A stretch of DNA of 64,000 bases from Haloterrigena salina JCM 13891 (GTDB lineage: Archaea > Halobacteriota > Halobacteria > Halobacteriales > Natrialbaceae), in the NCBI RefSeq assembly GCF_000337495.1, contig NZ_AOIS01000045.1, positions 147,079-211,078 on the forward strand. Direction: 5' to 3'. Below the pieces are notes generated by a model that was not told where the DNA came from, searched no databases, and was given only the letters and a program-made list of their open reading frames with translations. Every line of letters starts with the position of its first letter. Within the stretch, counting starts at the first letter, position 1. Position numbers and translations under genes: made by a program. This document shows positions 60,599-64,000 of the stretch, piece after piece.

Positions 60599-62056
60599 TC
60601 AGTTACGTCGCCGTCTCGCGATCCGTTCCTCACCAGTGTCCTCGGCGACGACTTCGTAGAGGAGCGCGCGACCGCCGTCCGCTTTCGGCCGAAGGATCCG
60701 GCCGAGTCGCTGGACGAACTCCCGCTCGCTGCCGCTACCCGAAAGGACGACCGCGAGCGAGGCGTCGGGGACGTCAACCCCCTCGTCGAGTACGTTCGAA
60801 GTCGCGATTCGGGTGTAGGTCCCCTCCCGAAAGCGCTCTAAGATCTCTCGTCGCTCGGCGGCGCCGGTCTGGTGCGTGATCGTCGGGATCAGAAATCGTT
60901 CGCTGACGTCGTACGCGAGGTCGTTGTGAGCCGTGAAGACGATCGTCCGCTCGCCGCGGTGGTCGTCGAGGATCCCCTCGAGGGCCTCGAGTTTGGCCGC
61001 GCTGCCGAACATGAGCTCCCGTGCGCGCTGGCGAGCGAGCAGGGCCTCTCGGGCCTCCGGGTCCGACCCCGACCGCTTGACCAGTTCCTGGTAGTCCGAG
61101 CCGCTGCGCATCTCGATGCCCGATCGGGCGAGGTAGTCGGTGAACACCTCCTGCTTGCGCTCGTATTCCTCGCGTTCCTCGGACGTCAGTTCGACCGCGA
61201 GTCGCTTGACGTCGTAGTTCGCCAGATGGTCGCCGGCCAGTTCGTCGACATCGACGCGGTGGACGAGCGGCCCGACGATCTCCGCGATCACCTCGTGGGC
61301 GCCGTCGGGGCGTTCGAACGTCGCCGTGAGCCCGAGGCGGGCGGGCACCGCGAGCAGACGCGCGATCTCGCGATAGCCCTCGCCGCCGAGGTGGTGGACC
61401 TCGTCGAAGACGACCAGTCCGAAGCGGTCGCCGACCGAGTCGGCTTTGAGGTACGCCGAGTCGTACGTCGAGACCGTGATCGGCTCGAGGCGCTGCTCGC
61501 CGCCGCCGAAGCGTCCGATCGGCCGATCGAACTCCCGCTCGAGTTCCCGCTGCCACTGCTCGAGCAGATCGATCGTCGGCACGACGACGAGCGTCGGCAC
61601 CGAGAGGCGCTCGATCGCCTTCAACGCGATGACCGTCTTGCCGCTGCCCGTCGGGAGTTCGAGGACGCCCGCGGGCGCACGGTCTGGCATGGAGCGGCCG
61701 GTATCGACGGCCCTGTCCGCCCAGCGGTCGGTCTCGAGCCACGCCGACAGCGCCTCGCGTTGATACTCGCGGAGTTCGTACGCCGAGTGGAGGTCCGGAA
61801 GGGACTCGAGGTCGAGCACCCTGTCGTCGATTCGATCGGCATTTGCGGTTGCGTCCGTCAGCGCCACACGGAGATCGGCGTAGCGAAACGCGGGGACGCG
61901 CCGCCCGTCGGTGCGCGGATCGGCCGCGAGATCGGGGACCGCCTCGCGGACGGCGTCGAGGGCGTCGCTCTCGAGGTCGTCGATCCGAACGGTGCCGTCC
62001 TCGTACCGGAGCGCGATCGGCGGCGACTCCGGACGGTCGTTCTGGGGCCGCGTCAC
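60599..62056 (-). CDS. Archaeal XPB-type DNA helicase (superfamily 2)
   Basis: 485 aa from GTG 62056, which is preceded by a TATA-like AGTATTT 25-32 bases upstream; a TTG nine codons earlier is the alternative. An XPB damage-recognition-like N-terminal part (ALRYEDGTVRIDDLESD) is followed by the SF2 motifs: Q-region LREYQREAL, Walker A LPTGSGKT, Walker B VVFDEVHHL (DEVH), motif III LTATFERPDG, then TIVFTAHNDLA, SNVLDEGVDVPDAS (motif V) and QRLGRILRPK (motif VI). It unwinds or translocates on DNA in excision repair or transcription-linked repair. Its usual partner Bax1/DUF790 is at 50108-51703. Confidence 0.93.
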   Translation of the reverse strand: MTRPQNDRPESPPIALRYEDGTVRIDDLESDALDAVREAVPDLAADPRTDGRRVPAFRYADLRVALTDATANADRIDDRVLDLESLPDLHSAYELREYQREALSAWLETDRWADRAVDTGRSMPDRAPAGVLELPTGSGKTVIALKAIERLSVPTLVVVPTIDLLEQWQRELEREFDRPIGRFGGGEQRLEPITVSTYDSAYLKADSVGDRFGLVVFDEVHHLGGEGYREIARLLAVPARLGLTATFERPDGAHEVIAEIVGPLVHRVDVDELAGDHLANYDVKRLAVELTSEEREEYERKQEVFTDYLARSGIEMRSGSDYQELVKRSGSDPEAREALLARQRARELMFGSAAKLEALEGILDDHRGERTIVFTAHNDLAYDVSERFLIPTITHQTGAAERREILERFREGTYTRIATSNVLDEGVDVPDASLAVVLSGSGSEREFVQRLGRILRPKADGGRALLYEVVAEDTGEERIARRRRN

Positions 62057-62133
62057 GGTCCCTACTCGCGGCCGAACGACCAAATACTGTCGGACTGGCG
62101 ACGGGCGGAACGACGATCACCGTACCTCAACCC

Positions 62134-62141
62134 TTTTATTA
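62134..62141 (+). promoter_or_regulatory. TATA-like element of grpE
   Basis: TTTTATTA, 22-29 bases upstream of the grpE ATG (62163), gives a transcript starting within a few bases of the start codon. No other AT-rich box is near, and the spacing is standard for haloarchaeal promoters. Confidence 0.6.
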
Positions 62142-62162
62142 CCGCTGTTCGTTGACAGCCAC

Positions 62163-63233
62163 ATGAGCGAAGACGAGGGCACGGACGCTACCGCCCAGGG
62201 TGTCCCGTCCGAGGACCACTCCGGCGACGCCGATTCGGACGAGAGCGTACCGACGACCGACGCCGACGAATCGGCCGTCGACGCCGACGCGCCGGAGACC
62301 GACTCGTCGGCCGCCGACGAGGACTCGGAGGAACGCGCGGGAGACGAATCGAGCGCGGACGAAAACGGCGAGACGGCGCCGCGACCCGAAACGAGCGACG
62401 ACGTCCAGCAACTCCTCGATCAGGTCACGGAGTACGACGACGAACTCGCGCACAAGGTCAACGCGATCGTCGAGGAGGCCCGGGACCTGAACGGGACCGT
62501 CTCCGACCAGCGCGAGGAACTCGAGGACCTGACCGAGCGCGTCGAGGAACAGGCCGCCACGATCGAGGACCTCCAGGACGAACTCGAGGCCAGAGAGCAG
62601 CGACTCGAGGAGGCCGAGGACGAGGTCGAGGACCTGAAGAGCCGGCTGAAACGCAAACAGGCCGACTTCCAGAACTACAAGAAACGGGCCAAGAAGCGCC
62701 AGGAGCAGATCAAGGACCGCGCGACCGAGGACCTCGTCGAGCGACTGCTCGGCGTCCGGGACAACCTGAAACGCGCCCTCGAGGAGGACAGCGACGACGC
62801 CGACAGCCTCCGCGAGGGCGTCGAGATGACCCTCCGGGAGTTCGACCGAATCCTCGAGGACGAGAACGTCTCGGAGATCGATCCCGACCCCGGCACCGAG
62901 ACCGATCCGCAGCGCCACGAGGTCATGATGCAGGTCGACAGCGCCCAGCCCGAAGGGACCGTCGCCGACGTCTACACGCCCGGCTACGAGATGGGTGACA
63001 AAGTCATCCAGAACGCGCAGGTGACCGTTTCCAACGGCCAACTCGAGGCCGAAGACGGCGAGGACGACGCGACGGACGAAAGCGACGAGGCTGCGGACGA
63101 CGGATCGACGGCCGATTCCGACGGGGACGAATCGGACGACGAGAGCGAGGGCGCGATCGAGCTCGGCGGCGAGGTCGCAGACGAGGACGGTCAGACGGAG
63201 GCCGACGACGAAGCGACCGCCGACTCGGAGTAA
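62163..63233 (+). CDS. grpE: Nucleotide exchange factor GrpE
   Basis: 356 aa from ATG 62163. Residues 1-75 are a very acidic low-complexity extension. Residues about 80-165 form the long coiled-coil helix (LDQVTEYDDELAHKVNAIVEEARDL ... QRLEEAEDEVEDLKSRLKRKQADFQNYKKRAKKRQEQI). The beta domain follows about 195-275 (LLGVRDNLKRALEE, RHEVMMQVDSAQPEGTVADVYTPGYEMGDKVIQNAQVTVS). A second acidic tail runs to the end. It releases ADP from DnaK during protein folding. It immediately precedes dnaK, and the pair is the heat-shock chaperone locus; both termini are much longer than in bacteria. Confidence 0.96.
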   Translation: MSEDEGTDATAQGVPSEDHSGDADSDESVPTTDADESAVDADAPETDSSAADEDSEERAGDESSADENGETAPRPETSDDVQQLLDQVTEYDDELAHKVNAIVEEARDLNGTVSDQREELEDLTERVEEQAATIEDLQDELEAREQRLEEAEDEVEDLKSRLKRKQADFQNYKKRAKKRQEQIKDRATEDLVERLLGVRDNLKRALEEDSDDADSLREGVEMTLREFDRILEDENVSEIDPDPGTETDPQRHEVMMQVDSAQPEGTVADVYTPGYEMGDKVIQNAQVTVSNGQLEAEDGEDDATDESDEAADDGSTADSDGDESDDESEGAIELGGEVADEDGQTEADDEATADSE

Positions 63234-63401
63234 GGTCCCAGACTGGATAGAAATCTGCCATTTCTCTCGACAATTTCGCGTCGATTATCGGCCGTTTTTC
63301 GACTTCGTGACAAGTTCACAAGGTCGTATTTTGTGCCGTTAAAGTGGCTTCTACGGCCCGATCGGAGAATTTTATTCGGCCCCCGATATTCCCTAGTAAC
63401 C

Positions 63402-63409
63402 TTTAAAAC
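63402..63409 (+). promoter_or_regulatory. TATA box of dnaK
   Basis: TTTAAAAC, 26-33 bases upstream of the dnaK ATG (63435), with purine-poor sequence CCCCCGATATTCCC just before it. The 201-base spacer after grpE and its own TATA box indicate that dnaK has an independent, probably heat-shock-inducible promoter; a grpE-dnaK readthrough cannot be excluded. Confidence 0.65.
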
Positions 63410-63434
63410 AAAGTGCGCACAATAGCCGCCCACG

Positions 63435-64000
63435 ATGGCGAGCAACAAAATTCTCGGAATCGACCTGGGGACGACGAACAGCGCCTTCGCGGTGATGGAA
63501 GGCGGCGATCCGGAGATCATCGTCAACTCCGAAGGCGAACGGACGACGCCCTCCGTCGTCGGCTTTACCGACGACGAGCGACTCGTCGGGAAACCGGCGA
63601 AGAATCAGGCCGTTCAGAACCCCGAAAAGACGATTCAGTCGATCAAGCGCCACATCGGCGAAGAGGATTACACCGTCGAGATCGAGGACGAGGAGTACAC
63701 GCCCGAACAGATCTCGGCGATGATCCTCCAGAAGATCAAGCGCGACGCCGAGGACTATCTGGGCGACGAGATCGAGAAGGCCGTCATCACGGTCCCGGCG
63801 TACTTCTCGGACCGACAGCGCCAGGCGACCAAGGACGCCGGCGAGATCGCCGGCTTCGAGGTCGAGCGCATCATCAACGAGCCGACGGCCGCGTCGATGG
63901 CCTACGGCCTCGACGACGATTCCGACCAGACCGTTCTCGTCTACGACCTCGGCGGCGGGACGTTCGACGTCTCTATTCTCGATCTCGGCGGCGGCGTCTA
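63435..64000 (+). CDS. dnaK: Molecular chaperone DnaK (Hsp70), N-terminal part
   Basis: 188 codons are inside the window; the gene runs off the right edge. ATG 63435 ([20 protein letters not shown]). The Hsp70 ATPase motifs are clear: phosphate 1 [37 protein letters not shown], the connect motif [13 protein letters not shown] and phosphate 2 [16 protein letters not shown]. It refolds proteins with DnaJ-type co-chaperones and GrpE. The J-domain protein at 17422-18105 and grpE in this window are likely partners. Confidence 0.98.
   Translation, partial: MASNKILGIDLGTTNSAFAVMEGGDPEIIVNSEGERTTPSVVGFTDDERLVGKPAKNQAVQNPEKTIQSIKRHIGEEDYTVEIEDEEYTPEQISAMILQKIKRDAEDYLGDEIEKAVITVPAYFSDRQRQATKDAGEIAGFEVERIINEPTAASMAYGLDDDSDQTVLVYDLGGGTFDVSILDLGGGV

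Noticed and set aside
60599-62120. A second minus-strand frame and a long plus-strand frame within the XPB helicase
   Set aside because: Both are arginine- or glycine-rich shadows; all helicase motifs are in the chosen frame.

Overview
The window looks like chromosomal DNA of a halophilic archaeon (class Halobacteria). It is GC-rich throughout. Almost every predicted protein is strongly acidic, exported proteins carry twin-arginine (Tat) signals, and many start codons sit about 25-30 bases downstream of a TATA-like element, the arrangement of leaderless transcripts. The gene content (archaeal RNase J, diadenylate cyclase DacZ, DUF63/DUF2150/DUF5806 families, small CPxCG zinc proteins, archaeal XPB helicase and its DUF790 partner) fits this. 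A Natrinema/Haloterrigena-like genus is my inference only.

Layout. 1-3.3 kb: potassium uptake (TrkA start, an Lrp/TrkA-C regulator, TrkH). 3.3-8 kb: a GH43-like hydrolase, DUF63, an 80-base inverted repeat, an inositol-monophosphatase-family enzyme, an FNT-type channel and dodecin. 8-13.4 kb: RNase J, a universal stress protein, tRNA-Leu(CAA), small zinc and membrane proteins, a UbiA prenyltransferase and a regulator. 13.6-15.7 kb: sucCD followed by a strong hairpin terminator. 15.8-20.9 kb: small zinc protein, a very acidic protein with an amphipathic tail, a zinc-ribbon/J-domain protein, an XRE regulator and a GIDE-domain membrane protein. 21-22.6 kb: gcvT-gcvH. 23-27.3 kb: a DMT permease and two tandem Tat-exported subtilases. 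27.5-35 kb: NYN protein, MEDS-histidine kinase, TatD-like hydrolase, DUF2150, PAPS-reductase-family protein, aldo/keto reductase. 35.3-39.9 kb: an overlapping DUF4129/DUF58 membrane cluster convergent with a MoxR AAA+ ATPase. 40-50 kb: methyltransferase, di-iron Fe-S repair protein with a palindromic DtxR-type operator candidate upstream, PAC2 chaperone, m5C methyltransferase with a PUA-like partner, permease, alpha/beta hydrolase, a frameshifted membrane gene, a ring-cleavage dioxygenase and a response regulator.

50-62 kb: DUF790 (Bax1-like) and the XPB-type helicase lie on the same strand but are separated by about 9 kb. That stretch holds dacZ, a decayed IS200/IS605 tnpB element, a Tat lipoprotein trypsin-like protease, a Tat-exported orphan, a pair of coupled membrane proteins, a Csp/DUF326-like cysteine-rich copper-binding candidate and a membrane-anchored helix-turn-helix pair. 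This is the most accessory-looking part of the window. 62.1-64 kb: grpE followed by the start of dnaK, which runs off the end.

No CRISPR array, rRNA, prophage or replication origin was seen. The best leads are the operator upstream of the iron-sulfur repair gene, the split XPB/Bax1 pair with the tnpB scar, the membrane-anchored HTH pair, the DUF58 cluster with an altered metal-binding motif, and a repairable one-base frameshift in a small membrane gene.
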